DNA of 64,000 nucleotides. Origin: Bacteroides sp. AN502(2024) (GTDB taxonomy: Bacteria > Bacteroidota > Bacteroidia > Bacteroidales > Bacteroidaceae). Below, piece by piece: positions 55,916 to 64,000 of this stretch. Every line of letters starts with the position of its first letter. Position 1 is the stretch's first letter. Under the pieces are notes generated by a model. That model made no database searches. It saw only the letters and a program-made list of their open reading frames with translations, and had not been told where the DNA came from. The position numbers and the translations under genes are program-made. The stretch lies in assembly GCF_041227145.1 (NCBI RefSeq), contig NZ_JBGFSP010000012.1:1-64000 (forward strand), written 5' to 3'.

Positions 55916-56926
55916 TTATTTCGCCACGTATTTTTTCATCCCTTCCGTGTAGAAAGTATGGAACCCTCCGTTTTCTTCGCTATAAATAAAGTAGGCGTCG
56001 ATTTCCGGGTTCGCTTTGCAGAAAGCTTCCGCCTCTTCCAGTCCCATCACCATGAAGGCGGTGGCCAATGCGTCGGCAGTCATACAGTCTTTAGCGATTA
56101 CGGTGGACGATAAGATACTGTGCTGTACCGGATAACCCGTTCTCGGGTCGATGGTATGAGCATATTTCTTTCCGTCCTTGTAATAATAGTTGCGGTAGTT
56201 TCCGGAAGTTGCTAAACCTGCATCCGTTATTTCAAGTATTGTTTGTAAGTCCTGATTTACAGCCAGTGAATCGTCGATGGGCTTATTGATTCCGATGCGC
56301 CATAAGCCTTTGGAAGGGTTTTTGCCTTTCACTACTACCTCTCCACCGATGTCTACCATATAATTCTTTATACCTTTCCGGTCGAGCAGGCGAGCTATGA
56401 CATCTACCGAATACCCTTTGGCTACTGCGCTACAACTCAACATGATACGCGGGTCTTGTTTGCTCACTTTGCCATTTTCCATGTTCACCTTTTCATATCC
56501 GGTGATTTGCAACAGGCTGTCTATCATTAATGAATCAGGGAAAGCGCCTTTTTTGAAGCCGAATCCCCAGGCATTGGCGAGGGGAGCTACCGTGATGTCG
56601 AAAGCACCTTTCGTCTTGCGGGAAATTTCCATCGAGCGGTTGAAGCATTTCTGAAAGAAGCTATCGGTAACCACCTCCTCGTTGCGGTTGACACGGCTGA
56701 TAACAGAACTGTCGTTGAACGGAGACAGAGATTGATCGAAGCGTTTCAGTTCAGCTTCTATTTCCGGTTTTAAGTCACCGTCATGTTGATAAGTAATCTT
56801 GTATACCGTTCCGAATACCAAGCCCTTGATGCTATAATAGCCGGCTTGTTGATTATGTCTGACTAATATCCAGATGGTTGCCAGAATCAGGAAAGCTAGC
56901 CAAAGGAAATTTTTTTTTGTTTTCAT
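55916..56926 (-). CDS. apbE: FAD:protein FMN transferase (ApbE)
   Basis: A 336-residue enzyme with an N-terminal membrane/signal segment (FLWLAFLILATIWILVRH). ApbE attaches FMN to Thr residues of proteins such as NqrB, NqrC and RnfG. Family motifs are visible: FDITVAPLANAWGFGFKKGA, YMVDIGGEVVVKGKNPSKGL, then HTIDPRTGYPV and DCMTADALATAFMVMGLEEA with metal-binding residues. It faces the ttcA-DUF486 pair convergently and starts its own leftward unit with the genes upstream. Confidence 0.95.
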   Translation of the reverse strand: MKTKKNFLWLAFLILATIWILVRHNQQAGYYSIKGLVFGTVYKITYQHDGDLKPEIEAELKRFDQSLSPFNDSSVISRVNRNEEVVTDSFFQKCFNRSMEISRKTKGAFDITVAPLANAWGFGFKKGAFPDSLMIDSLLQITGYEKVNMENGKVSKQDPRIMLSCSAVAKGYSVDVIARLLDRKGIKNYMVDIGGEVVVKGKNPSKGLWRIGINKPIDDSLAVNQDLQTILEITDAGLATSGNYRNYYYKDGKKYAHTIDPRTGYPVQHSILSSTVIAKDCMTADALATAFMVMGLEEAEAFCKANPEIDAYFIYSEENGGFHTFYTEGMKKYVAK

Positions 56927-56953
56927 ACGCTCTTCTATTTAATAAAGAATAGG

Positions 56954-57757
56954 CTAAAGAGGCAATTGGTAAATCAGGGAATAAGTAATTCCCATATTGT
57001 TTGATTTAAACTTTCCGTAGCCGGGCACGTACCATGGATTCCCATATTCTGCGGTAGATGCTTTGGTTTTGTATTTCATACGTACCGACCACCCCATGTT
57101 AAAGTTTTTGTAGATACGTACTTTAACGCCTAAAACGATTTCCAGCCATTGCATGGAGCCTTTCATACCCGGGTGGTTGAAAGATATGTTTTCTCCCCAG
57201 TAATCATCTCCTAAACTGGGGTTACCTATTGCATCTCCCCAGATGGGATCGTCCACCGGCATCGTGGAGACGTCATATTTAAATGTACTGAATGCATAGC
57301 GGAGTCCTGCATATAAGTAGCTGTTCTTCTCTTTCTTCTTAGCCATAGTGTTGTAATCCACCCCGATGCGGAAGAATGGAGCCGGTTTGCTCTTATAGTG
57401 TATACCTGTTTCGTTCCAGGTATCTGTTCCTCCCATGCCAAACTCAAAGGTAGGGATGAATTTGTTTTTAAGGTTGACCGCCACGCTGACCTCGGAACTC
57501 ATAAAGTCGCCTCCCAGGAGCTTGCTTCCTATACCATATACATCCACACCGATATACGTACCATTGTAAAACGGAATGGTATCTATCTCGGCAACCTCTT
57601 TCTTTTTCTGATCTCTTTGGGTCGTTTGCATAGGCCGCCGTTGTTGGGCCGGCAACGGAAGTCCAATGCAAAAGAGCAGGAGCAGGCTAATGAGTCGTTT
57701 CGTCAGGTGTACGTTCCGGCCGATAATTAAAGAATATCTGCAAGTTCTGAATTTCAT
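56954..57757 (-). CDS. DUF6048 family outer-membrane-type protein
   Basis: A 267-residue protein with a hydrophobic signal (LISLLLLFCIGLPLPAQQ) after a basic leader. The rest has alternating beta strands: YNGTYIGVDVYGIGSKLLGG, FIPTFEFGMGGTDTWNETGI, SYLYAGLRYAFSTFKYDVST, ending in an aromatic-rich strand. This fits a small beta-barrel and matches the DUF6048 pattern I recall next to DUF6452. The start overlaps the upstream gene by 71 bases; no later ATG precedes the signal peptide. Confidence 0.75.
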   Translation of the reverse strand: MKFRTCRYSLIIGRNVHLTKRLISLLLLFCIGLPLPAQQRRPMQTTQRDQKKKEVAEIDTIPFYNGTYIGVDVYGIGSKLLGGDFMSSEVSVAVNLKNKFIPTFEFGMGGTDTWNETGIHYKSKPAPFFRIGVDYNTMAKKKEKNSYLYAGLRYAFSTFKYDVSTMPVDDPIWGDAIGNPSLGDDYWGENISFNHPGMKGSMQWLEIVLGVKVRIYKNFNMGWSVRMKYKTKASTAEYGNPWYVPGYGKFKSNNMGITYSLIYQLPL

Positions 57758-58271
57758 TTGTATTGGCTTCTTTATTTTGTATATGAAGAGAATCTATCCG
57801 GTCCGGTTGTCCGTTACCGTACGGAGGAGGAGTGCCGGGTCGTCCCGGTTTGCCGAATGTCGCACTGATGATGTTCTGTTTCATCATGTATCCACATTCC
57901 ATGGATTGGAAATAGGGCGTGTTCTGTTGTACGATGTATAATGTGTCAACATCCTCTTTTTTACGTTTGGGGTCATATCTGAATATGAGTACGGTAGAGT
58001 CGCTTGTATATCGCAATGGAAGCATCAACGTATGCACGTTCTTTTCATTGTTCAGGATGATGGAGTCGGTGCCCAGTGCGGTGATTGTCAGCGAGTCTAG
58101 CGTGTCTTTTCGTGCAACGTTGGGGTTGTCCGGATCGATGGTATATATCGTGCAATACATCATCGGACGTCCTGCCAATGAGCAATCGTTCTCGTCCGAG
58201 CACGAGCTGGGAATGCCGACAGCACCGCCAACGATTATCAATAAGAGAAAGATGCGAATTAAATTCTTCAT
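57687..58271 (-). CDS. DUF6452 family lipoprotein
   Basis: A 194-residue protein starting MKNLIRIFLLLIIVGGAVGI. A lipobox-like SSCSDEND follows, so it is probably a lipoprotein. The body has beta-rich segments (MMYCTIYTIDPDN, LPLRYTSDSTVLIFRYD), conserved ECGYMMKQNII and a Pro/Gly-rich tail. Such proteins pair with DUF6048 in Bacteroidota. The pair may form an envelope complex, which is inferred from gene order only. Confidence 0.75.
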   Translation of the reverse strand: MKNLIRIFLLLIIVGGAVGIPSSCSDENDCSLAGRPMMYCTIYTIDPDNPNVARKDTLDSLTITALGTDSIILNNEKNVHTLMLPLRYTSDSTVLIFRYDPKRKKEDVDTLYIVQQNTPYFQSMECGYMMKQNIISATFGKPGRPGTPPPYGNGQPDRIDSLHIQNKEANTNEIQNLQIFFNYRPERTPDETTH

Positions 58272-58292
58272 AGTCAATCTGTTGAATGTGAA

Positions 58293-59243
58293 TCAAATTT
58301 TCTTTTCTATCTGATAGTTATTCCGTTCGGGTGCATTGCGCGAGATTAGTTCGCCCAAGAATCCGGCCAGGAATAATTGCGTACCTATCACCATTGCCGT
58401 AAGTGACAGATAGAAATAAGGAGAGTCGGTTACCAGTCGATAGGGGAGACCGTTGGACATGGCGTATAGTTTGCTGGCACCTACGATGATGACTGAAATC
58501 ACACCGAGCAGGAACATCAATGATCCCAGCAGTCCGAAGAAATGCATCGGCTTAACTCCGAATTTGGAAAGGAACCACAGGGAAATCAAATCCAGATATC
58601 CATTCACAAAACGGTTTAGACCGAATTTGCTGGTGCCGTATTTACGCGCCTGGTGGTGTACCACCTTTTCACCGATTTTCTTGAATCCGGCGTTCTTTGC
58701 CAGATAAGGGATATAACGGTGCATTTCGCCATAGACCTCGATATGCTTTACAACCTCTTTTCGATACGCTTTTAAGCCACAGTTGAAATCGTGCAGGTTT
58801 TTGATGCCCGACACTTTTCGGGCGGTCGCATTAAACAACTTGGTCGGCAGTGTCTTCGAAATAGGATCGTATCTCTTTTGCTTCCAGCCGGACACCAGGT
58901 CGTAGCCATCCTTGGTAATCATCCGGTACAGCTCGGGGATTTCATCCGGGCTGTCTTGCAGGTCAGCATCCATGGTGATGACTACGTCTCCTTCCGCTTC
59001 AGCGAATCCGCAGTAGAGTGCCGGTGATTTACCATAATTGCGGCGGAATTTGATCCCTTTTACATGTTCCGATTGTGCTTTAAGCTTTTCAATCACTTCC
59101 CATGAATGGTCGGTACTTCCATCGTTGACGAAAATCACTTCGAATGAGAATCCGTTGGCTTGCATGACCCGTTCTATCCAAGCATAGAGTTCGGGTAGCG
59201 ACTCTTCTTCATTGAATAATGGGATTACAACTGATATATCCAT
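58293..59243 (-). CDS. Family 2 glycosyltransferase with C-terminal membrane anchors
   Basis: A 316-residue GT-A glycosyltransferase of the DPM1/ArnC type. It has VVIPLFNEEESLPELYAWIE at the start, FVNDGSTDHSW, the metal-binding MDADLQDSP, and acceptor-region segments (FNCGLKAYRKEVVKHIEVYG). Two transmembrane helices close the protein (FFGLLGSLMFLLGVISVIIV; YFYLSLTAMVIGTQLFLAGF). It probably transfers a sugar to a polyprenyl phosphate. It shares the strand with the flanking genes. Confidence 0.92.
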   Translation of the reverse strand: MDISVVIPLFNEEESLPELYAWIERVMQANGFSFEVIFVNDGSTDHSWEVIEKLKAQSEHVKGIKFRRNYGKSPALYCGFAEAEGDVVITMDADLQDSPDEIPELYRMITKDGYDLVSGWKQKRYDPISKTLPTKLFNATARKVSGIKNLHDFNCGLKAYRKEVVKHIEVYGEMHRYIPYLAKNAGFKKIGEKVVHHQARKYGTSKFGLNRFVNGYLDLISLWFLSKFGVKPMHFFGLLGSLMFLLGVISVIIVGASKLYAMSNGLPYRLVTDSPYFYLSLTAMVIGTQLFLAGFLGELISRNAPERNNYQIEKKI

Positions 59244-59274
59244 TTTTAATTACTAATTACTTACGAATTACAAG

Positions 59275-59832
59275 TTACGATAGCGACAGTCCGTCATGTT
59301 CCGGTTTGGCTTTTTTCATCACCATCAATGCGGTAGGGATGGCCAGGATACTTCCCCAGAATACATCCCATGACAATAGCTGCATGGTGATATTGATCGA
59401 AGTAAGCGAACGGGCGGTATCTATCGTTTCTTTTATAATTTCTTTGTTTTCTATCAGAGCCGGGGTGTTGGCCATCAACTCGTCCCACAGCTGGATATAG
59501 GAGTCGATGATAAATCCATGATCGATGAATTGGAAATAGACATAGTGGGCCGTAGCTACCAATAGAGAAGCAAACATATACATGAATACGGTGAAAAGTA
59601 TGGCATGCGAAAATTGGATACTTCCCCCGCAAATCTTATCCCGATACGTTTTCGCATAGTGATATCCGATGAAAGGTACGGATAATGTCAGGATTACAAA
59701 TAAAAGCGAAAGGAAAGGTATGCGGAATCCCAGCGGAAATAGAATGAACTTCAGTATCCAGTAGATTCCCATACACGTGCCAAAATGCATGGCATATTTT
59801 TGTAAATAGCTTCTGTTCTCTGTCATCTTCAT
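59275..59832 (-). CDS. DUF4199 membrane protein
   Basis: A 185-residue protein with four transmembrane segments (MGIYWILKFILFPLGFRIPF, LLFVILTLSVPFIGYHYA, AILFTVFMYMFASLLVATAH and a C-terminal WGSILAIPTALMVM). The order and the EIIKETIDTARSLTSINITM stretch fit DUF4199, a Bacteroidota family of unknown role. It often precedes a family 2 glycosyltransferase gene, as here, 31 bases apart. Confidence 0.88.
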   Translation of the reverse strand: MKMTENRSYLQKYAMHFGTCMGIYWILKFILFPLGFRIPFLSLLFVILTLSVPFIGYHYAKTYRDKICGGSIQFSHAILFTVFMYMFASLLVATAHYVYFQFIDHGFIIDSYIQLWDELMANTPALIENKEIIKETIDTARSLTSINITMQLLSWDVFWGSILAIPTALMVMKKAKPEHDGLSLS

Positions 59833-60001
59833 TTATAAATTGTGCACAAAGGTACAAATAATATCGGTTGGTAGGGAAAATCTGGCTGTTAAAGTTAATA
59901 AAGCAGAGGAAGTTGCTGTCTGACTATTTTTTTTTGCAAGTTTAATTGCTTGAAATGTAGCTTATTAGTCTTTTGCGTGCAAAAAAAGTTGTCTGTAGCT
60001 A

Positions 60002-60031
60002 TTGCAGAATACATAAAAATGTCTACCTTTG
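60002..60031 (+). promoter_or_regulatory. Promoter of the SRP RNA/tRNA unit
   Basis: TTG at 60002-60004, 19 bases, then TACCTTTG at 60024-60031: an exact fit to the Bacteroides housekeeping promoter. Transcription should start near 60036-60042, at the 5' end of the RNA gene. Confidence 0.75.
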
Positions 60032-60039
60032 CAATCGCA

Positions 60040-60142
60040 AAACGGGTAAGTCCTATACGGCCAGCTCCCTTCGAATCCTCCAGGGCTTGATCGCAGCAAA
60101 GGTAGTTGGTTGTAGCGGCGCGATATAGATAGCTTGCCCACC
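60040..60142 (+). ncRNA. ffs: Signal recognition particle RNA (4.5S type)
   Basis: About 100 nt closed by GGGTAAG (60044-60050) pairing with CTTGCCC (60133-60139). The inner part CGAATCCTCCAGGGC, then AGCAAAGGTAG, follows the pattern of the SRP domain IV region (CGAACC..CAGG...AGCA..GGTA) of small bacterial SRP RNAs. It would bind Ffh and target nascent membrane proteins. The apical loop departs from the GGAA of E. coli, as far as I can judge, so the call rests on overall pattern, promoter and size. Confidence 0.65.
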
Positions 60143-60143
60143 C

Positions 60144-60217
60144 GCCTCTTTAGCTCAGTTGGCCAGAGCACGTGATTTGTAATCTCGGGGTCGTTGGTTC
60201 GAATCCGACAAGAGGCT
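60144..60217 (+). tRNA. tRNA-Thr (anticodon TGT)
   Basis: A 74-nt cloverleaf: acceptor GCCTCTT pairs with AAGAGGC, the D arm is GCTC...GAGC, the anticodon loop TTTGTAA carries TGT, and the T arm is GTTGG/CCGAC around TTCGAAT. The anticodon stem has one T-T mismatch. The CCA is not encoded. It directly follows the SRP RNA and shares its promoter. Confidence 0.93.
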
Positions 60218-60244
60218 CGAAAGATTCACAGTCTATTTAGGTGA

Positions 60245-60281
60245 AAAAGCATTCAGGTAATTGCCCGAATGCTTTTTTTTG
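60245..60281 (+). terminator. Rho-independent terminator of the SRP/tRNA unit
   Basis: The stem AAGCATTC...GAATGCTT, extended by GG/CC pairs, is followed by eight Ts, about 30 bases after the tRNA. Confidence 0.85.
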
Positions 60282-60499
60282 TATATATTTGCATATTCCG
60301 GCTATACTTTGCAAAACAGACATATATTCAGCTTTTACCACTCCAAACAGTCCTTTCCGATGTTGCGATATGTGCGTGTCTGCATGTCGTAATGGGATAG
60401 TAGTAGCGTATGATTCGGAATGATATTTTTGTAAATGCCATAATCTAAGGCAATGTTTTACTATTTTTTATGCTGTATAATCTAAAAATACGAAGTATT

Positions 60500-61708
60500 A
60501 TGACTACAGTGAAAGTAAAATTCCGCGCATCTTCCACAGAATCGAAGGAAGGTGTGCTTTATTACAGGGTGATTCACAATCGCATGGCAAGACAGATCAG
60601 TACAGGTAGCAAATTGTATGACCGTGAGTGGGATGATGTTGCGCAAGATGTGACACTGCATTCCGGTGTTGAGAGCAGTCGTCAGGAGTATCTGCTTTCC
60701 GTGCGGGGAAAATTGGAGGAAGACACAGCCAAATTGCGAAGCATTGTCTCCCGGCTTGAACGTAACGGGAGGACCTATACGGCCGACAAGGTAGTGGAGA
60801 TTTTCCGCTCAAATTCGGAATGTGGGAGTTTTATCTCGTTTGCCCGGCATATCATCGAGGATTTGAAACGCATAGGTAAGGTGCGTACATCGGAAACCTA
60901 TGCATCGGCATTGCAGAGCTTTCTCCGTTTTAGAAAGAGACGTGATATCTTCTTCGACGAGATGGATTCTTCCCTGATGGTTGAATACGAATCCGAACTT
61001 AGAAGGATGGGGGTATGTCCCAATTCCACCTCTTTCTATATGCGCAATCTCCGTGCCATCTACAACCGTGCGGTTGAAAAAGAGCTGACTCCTCAGAACT
61101 ATCCGTTTCGTCATGTCTATACCGGCATCGATAAAACCGTCAAACGGGCTGTGCCCTTGAAGGTCATACGGCAGTTGCGCGACTTGGAGCTGAAAGCAAA
61201 CTCGGTCGATGGGCTGGCCAGAGATCTGTTCTTATTCTCGTTCTACACCCGTGGGATGTCATTTATTGACATGGCTTACTTGAAAAAGTCAGACCTGAGG
61301 AATGGCATACTTACTTACCGCAGGCAGAAGACCGGACAGCAGCTCTTCATCAAGTGGGAAAAGCCCATGCAGGATATAGTCGCCAAGTATGACACGTCGG
61401 CAACTCCCTATCTGCTGCCGATTATCCGGGACATGAAGACGGACGGCAGACGACAGTATCTGAATGCCTCGCATGTTGTAAATGCACGGTTGAAGAAGCT
61501 CGGAGAGCTGCTCAAGCTGCCTATACCGCTGACAAGCTATGTGGCTCGGCATGCCTGGGCTTCCATAGCGAAGAGTAAGAATATACCCGTCTCTATCATC
61601 AGTGAGGCTATGGGGCACGACTCGGAGAACACAACACGCATTTATCTCGCCTCTTTGGATACTTCTGTGGTGGACAAGGCGAATCTTGTCATACTTAAAT
61701 CCCTTTGA
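60500..61708 (+). CDS. Arm-binding tyrosine integrase (third integrase)
   Basis: A 402-residue integrase starting MTTVKVKFRASSTESKEGVL. It has the N-terminal arm-binding domain of Bacteroides conjugative and mobilizable elements. A core-binding domain follows (about 100-200), then a catalytic domain with FYTRGMSFIDMAYLKKSD (Arg), ARHAWASIAKSK (His) and MGHDSENTTRIYLASL (His, Tyr). It lies 280 bases after tRNA-Thr. No repeat of the tRNA 3' end was found in the window, so whether the tRNA is its target is open. A TATATTTG box at 60283-60290 may be its promoter. Confidence 0.9.
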   Translation: MTTVKVKFRASSTESKEGVLYYRVIHNRMARQISTGSKLYDREWDDVAQDVTLHSGVESSRQEYLLSVRGKLEEDTAKLRSIVSRLERNGRTYTADKVVEIFRSNSECGSFISFARHIIEDLKRIGKVRTSETYASALQSFLRFRKRRDIFFDEMDSSLMVEYESELRRMGVCPNSTSFYMRNLRAIYNRAVEKELTPQNYPFRHVYTGIDKTVKRAVPLKVIRQLRDLELKANSVDGLARDLFLFSFYTRGMSFIDMAYLKKSDLRNGILTYRRQKTGQQLFIKWEKPMQDIVAKYDTSATPYLLPIIRDMKTDGRRQYLNASHVVNARLKKLGELLKLPIPLTSYVARHAWASIAKSKNIPVSIISEAMGHDSENTTRIYLASLDTSVVDKANLVILKSL

Positions 61709-61837
61709 TGTTTCTGCCGCAAGGCGTCAGGCACGTTCTGCCGGTATAATCGTAGTGGGGCACTGTTGATCGAAAAGATGGCGGGCTGTGGAGCCTGCTA
61801 TCTCTTCTTGCATAAACCGGTTACTTTTGTAACGCAT

Positions 61838-61871
61838 ATCAAGAGGCCTGTTAGGCAGCCTCTTGATTTTT
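61838..61871 (+). terminator. Hairpin terminator after the third integrase
   Basis: A perfect 10-bp stem (ATCAAGAGGC at 61838-61847, complement at 61858-61867) with a 10-base loop, followed by TTTTTG. The 290 bases between the integrase and the next gene hold nothing else recognisable. Confidence 0.8.
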
Positions 61872-61996
61872 GTATTTCAATTTATAAATGTCGTTCTTTA
61901 TGACAACAATAGTAATATCCAATCGTCTCGATTCCTGAGATGAGCATAGCGGGTGAATCTGTTTGGAAGGTGAAAGTAATCGAGTGTTTCTTATTA

Positions 61997-62828
61997 TCAG
62001 ATTCTTTCAATTTCGTCTATGGAAAGTCCGGAAGCCTGTGAGATAGTGGTAAGGGGAATACCTAGTTTTTTTAGATTACGGGCAATTTCCAAACTCTTTT
62101 CTTTCATACCTTCTTTTTTACCTTCCTCTTTCGCAAATGAAATCGTAACCAGCTGGTCACGAAACACTTTGATGCTCTCATCGTATTTCATGCGTTCTTC
62201 TTTGCTCAGGGAAGCGATATCGACAATCTTTTCCAACTTCTCGAAGACTGATTTCCGTGCCTTGAAAGGCATTCTTTTCAATGTTTCCATGTGCTTCAAT
62301 ACATAAATCCAACGTTCAAAATCCGTATCACATTCCGACTCCTCCTTGTTGAAAGACGGGAGTTCGATAAAGATAAAGCGCAACTTGTCTGAGAATGTCT
62401 CATGCGTGTCCCGGTCGGCCAATACCACATCCGTACGCAGTTTGTGGGAACCGTTGGGCAGGCTGAAGTTCAAGAAAAACACGCCGTACACCGCTTTCAA
62501 GTCAAACTTCCAGAAAATACCCCGCTCTCCCTGACGGGCAATGGTATGGGAGAGGTAAAAAAGGGCACGCTCCTTAAAGTTCGTCTGCTGCTTGTTCTGC
62601 ATCTCGACCACCAGTTGTTCACCGTTTTCCGTCGTACAATAAATGTCATAGATAACCCCTCTGTCTCCCATGTATTCCGGAAGCAATTCCTTGTCCGGTT
62701 ATATCGGTGATACACTTCTCGTTCACAAGTAATCCGTTTAAGAAATCGATCAACAAGTCTTTCGTTATCTCCTGCCCGAATATCTTTTTAAATCCTACAT
62801 CCGTAAACGGATTGATAAAGTTTCCCAT
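61997..62828 (-). pseudogene. Rpn-type PD-(D/E)XK nuclease/transposase gene, frameshifted
   Basis: The 5' frame begins MGNFINPFTDVGFKKIFGQE, the hallmark of the Rpn / PDDEXK transposase family. After NEKCITDIT the frame is lost near 62690. A second frame resumes with KELLPEYMGDRGVIYDIYC and contains EQLVVEMQNKQQTNFKERAL (E-x-Q/K catalytic region), ending in SLEIARNLKKLGIPLTTISQ. Comparing the two suggests a loss of about five bases. Intact members have about 300 residues. The gene is probably dead. Confidence 0.85.
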
Positions 62829-63366
62829 TCTGTTTTTTTTAGTTTATCCGAGACAATGTGTATCCGATTGGAACAAAGATAGTCTATTTTTCGAAACATC
62901 TGGTTATGATACGGTCCTGTTTCTCTTTTTTAACTAAAACAGTTCTTTAATTCAGGGATATATTTATTCAATTATATCGAATTCGCATTAAAAACGATTT
63001 CGCACGCCTGCAAAACGTCCGCAGACTTTTAGAAACCACGGCTCTTTCCATTGAAGGTAAAAATATAGCCATACTGCCCCTTATCCGGTCCAATGCGAGC
63101 CGGGTAATCCGGAGTATCCTACATCCGATTCCTACACAAAAGAATATATTTATGATAATTATCTGCCATCTGCAACAATTTCGTTGTATCTAATTGAAAT
63201 ATAATGGTTTATGGCGTTGCAGATACCTGTTGCAGATATGTTGCAGGTCAAGTATCTGCAACACTTCTGTTTTAGCTCATGATGGTCTGACAACATGATA
63301 AACTACTCTTTCAATCTCACAAGTAAACTCGTATGCTTTGCTATTTTGTATTTGTTACTTCAGCGA
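62829..63366. other. Intergenic stretch without a supported gene
   Basis: About 540 bases with only short, motif-free ORFs. A GTTGCAGATA-type motif recurs loosely between 63165 and 63260 (CTGCAACA, TTGCAGATAC, TTGCAGATAT, TTGCAGGT). Nothing else stands out. Confidence 0.5.
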
Positions 63367-63491
63367 ACCACTTTGTTTCAATACGGTGGAACACTTTGTT
63401 TCAATACGGTGAACACTTTGTTTCAATATGGTGGAACACTTTGTTTCAAGGCGCTGAACACTTTGTTTCAAGGCGCTGAACACTTTATTTT
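63367..63491. repeat. Degenerate tandem repeat, 22-23 bp unit
   Basis: Five full copies and one partial copy of a unit reading AACACTTTGTTTCAA plus a variable 7-8 bases (TACGGTGG, TACGGTG, TATGGTGG, GGCGCTG, GGCGCTG). The unit length alternates between 22 and 23. There are no unique spacers, so it is not a CRISPR array. It may be a protein-binding array or replication slippage product. Confidence 0.85.
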
Positions 63492-63658
63492 GACTTATAC
63501 TAGAAATGGTTGTCACTTTTAGAGGCTAGTTACTAAATAAGTTGTCACATTCTGTTATTCATAACTAAAACAGTTGTTAGTTTCTTCCCTTTGCTCCTAA
63601 GATAGTTGTCATACGTAAAAACAATGGACAAATCTGAGTGTGCTCGGGCTCTCGGTAA

Positions 63659-63689
63659 AAGTCAATAGGGTTCGACACCCTATTGGCTT
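63659..63689. terminator. Hairpin near the IS3 end
   Basis: A 12-bp stem AAGTCAATAGGG/CCCTATTGGCTT with a 7-base loop and a short T run. It lies 80 bases downstream of the IS3 transposase stop and may be its terminator or part of the IS end. Confidence 0.6.
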
Positions 63690-63767
63690 TTGTGAGACAA
63701 TGGCTTAAACCGTCATGTCCCGGGTTCTCGGTATCGCAAATATAGTATTTATTTATCATATGGAACC

Positions 63768-64000
63768 TTATTTTTTCCACAATGATTTTCCCGGCACCTC
63801 TCCATGATATACGTCCATGGGTTTTTTCATACCTATGCTCATATGCGGTCGTCCATTATTATAGAAGTCAATCATTCGCGTAATCTGCTCCCGTGCCATC
63901 TCTTTATCCCTGAACAGCGACATGCCGTATATCCATTCCGTTTTCAGGATGCCATTCATCCTTTCTGCTACCGCATTGTCCGTCGGGTTGTAATCTTCAG
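63768..64000 (-). CDS. IS3-family transposase (OrfB), C-terminal part; N-terminus outside the window
   Basis: The visible 77 codons encode the end of an IS3 OrfB integrase core: NPTDNAVAERMNGILKTEWI carries the last catalytic Glu region, followed by QITRMIDFYNNGRPHMSIGM and KKPMDVYHGEVPGKSLWKK. The frame is open to the window edge at 64000. Confidence 0.9.
   Translation of the reverse strand, partial: EDYNPTDNAVAERMNGILKTEWIYGMSLFRDKEMAREQITRMIDFYNNGRPHMSIGMKKPMDVYHGEVPGKSLWKK

Noticed and set aside
60144..60217. tRNA-Thr 3' end as the attachment site of the third integrase
   Set aside because: No direct repeat of the tRNA 3' end was found downstream in the window. The terminator stem at 61838 shares only CAAGAGGC.
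60353..60362. CTTTCCGATG near the third integrase as another mnmE-type att site
   Set aside because: Only ten bases match, and the site is not in a gene end or beside other element features; chance is likely enough.
63367..63491. CRISPR array
   Set aside because: The repeats are contiguous with no unique spacers, and there are no cas genes in the window.

Overview
The window reads as Bacteroides chromosome (Bacteroidota). Evidence: promoters of the TAnnTTTG -7 / TTG -33 type, Bacteroidota-specific families (DUF6048/DUF6452, DUF4199, FloA plus NfeD), an SRP RNA and tRNA-Thr of Bacteroidota type, arm-binding tyrosine integrases, and the IS66, IS21 and IS3 elements usual in this genus. Native housekeeping sequence runs from about 49.1 to 60.2 kb. 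The first 49 kb is accessory DNA dominated by defence genes and mobile elements.

Layout. (1) 1-8308: left end of a Mu-like transposable prophage on the minus strand. It carries a divergent repressor (7085-7534), a Ner-like regulator, MuA and MuB homologues, a RecA-like ATPase, a GemA-like protein, DUF3164 and several small proteins; the rest of the phage lies left of position 1. Its TG terminus at 8308 sits inside a SIR2-family gene, which is also cut by a complete IS66 element with a perfect 8-bp target duplication (8396-10930) and carries an in-frame TAA. (2) 10931-20345, minus strand: an operon reading XRE regulator, hsdR, hsdS, PrrC-like anticodon-nuclease candidate, hsdM, GIY-YIG/DUF4357 protein, SIR2 protein. 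(3) 20450-23458: an IS21 element with a broken istB, joining the last codons of one gene to the first third of an integrase gene. This looks like an IS-mediated deletion.

(4) 23648-49132: a probable integrative mobilizable element of about 25.5 kb inserted in the 3' end of mnmE. It carries a metallophosphoesterase, a frameshifted RhuM-type gene, a four-gene TIR/TIR/SLOG/TIR cassette (27090-30092), a phase-variable type I restriction system (XRE, hsdR, hsdM, DUF1016 nuclease, hsdS, invertase and two silent hsdS cassettes), a mobilization module (relaxase, MobC-like protein, primase-like and DUF3987 proteins, HTH protein), a GIY-YIG-like cargo gene and the integrase. An 11-bp core of the mnmE 3' end recurs at 23648-23658, beside the second, truncated integrase. 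The left region (2-3) is therefore best read as an older, decayed element of the same kind lying in tandem.

(5) 49118-59832: mnmE, a uridine-phosphorylase-type enzyme, floA, an NfeD protein, a TPR/PD40 protein, ttcA-like, DUF486, apbE, DUF6048, DUF6452, a family 2 glycosyltransferase and DUF4199. (6) 60002-64000: a promoter, SRP RNA and tRNA-Thr, then a third integrase, a frameshifted Rpn-type nuclease gene, a degenerate tandem repeat and the start of an IS3 transposase.

Taken together this is a stacked defence island: two type I restriction systems with different extra nucleases, and two NAD-type immune modules (SIR2, dead; TIR/SLOG, intact). A transposing phage and insertion sequences have damaged the older part. 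The most promising candidate for an undescribed system is the TIR/SLOG cassette, followed by the PrrC-like protein inside the first hsd operon.
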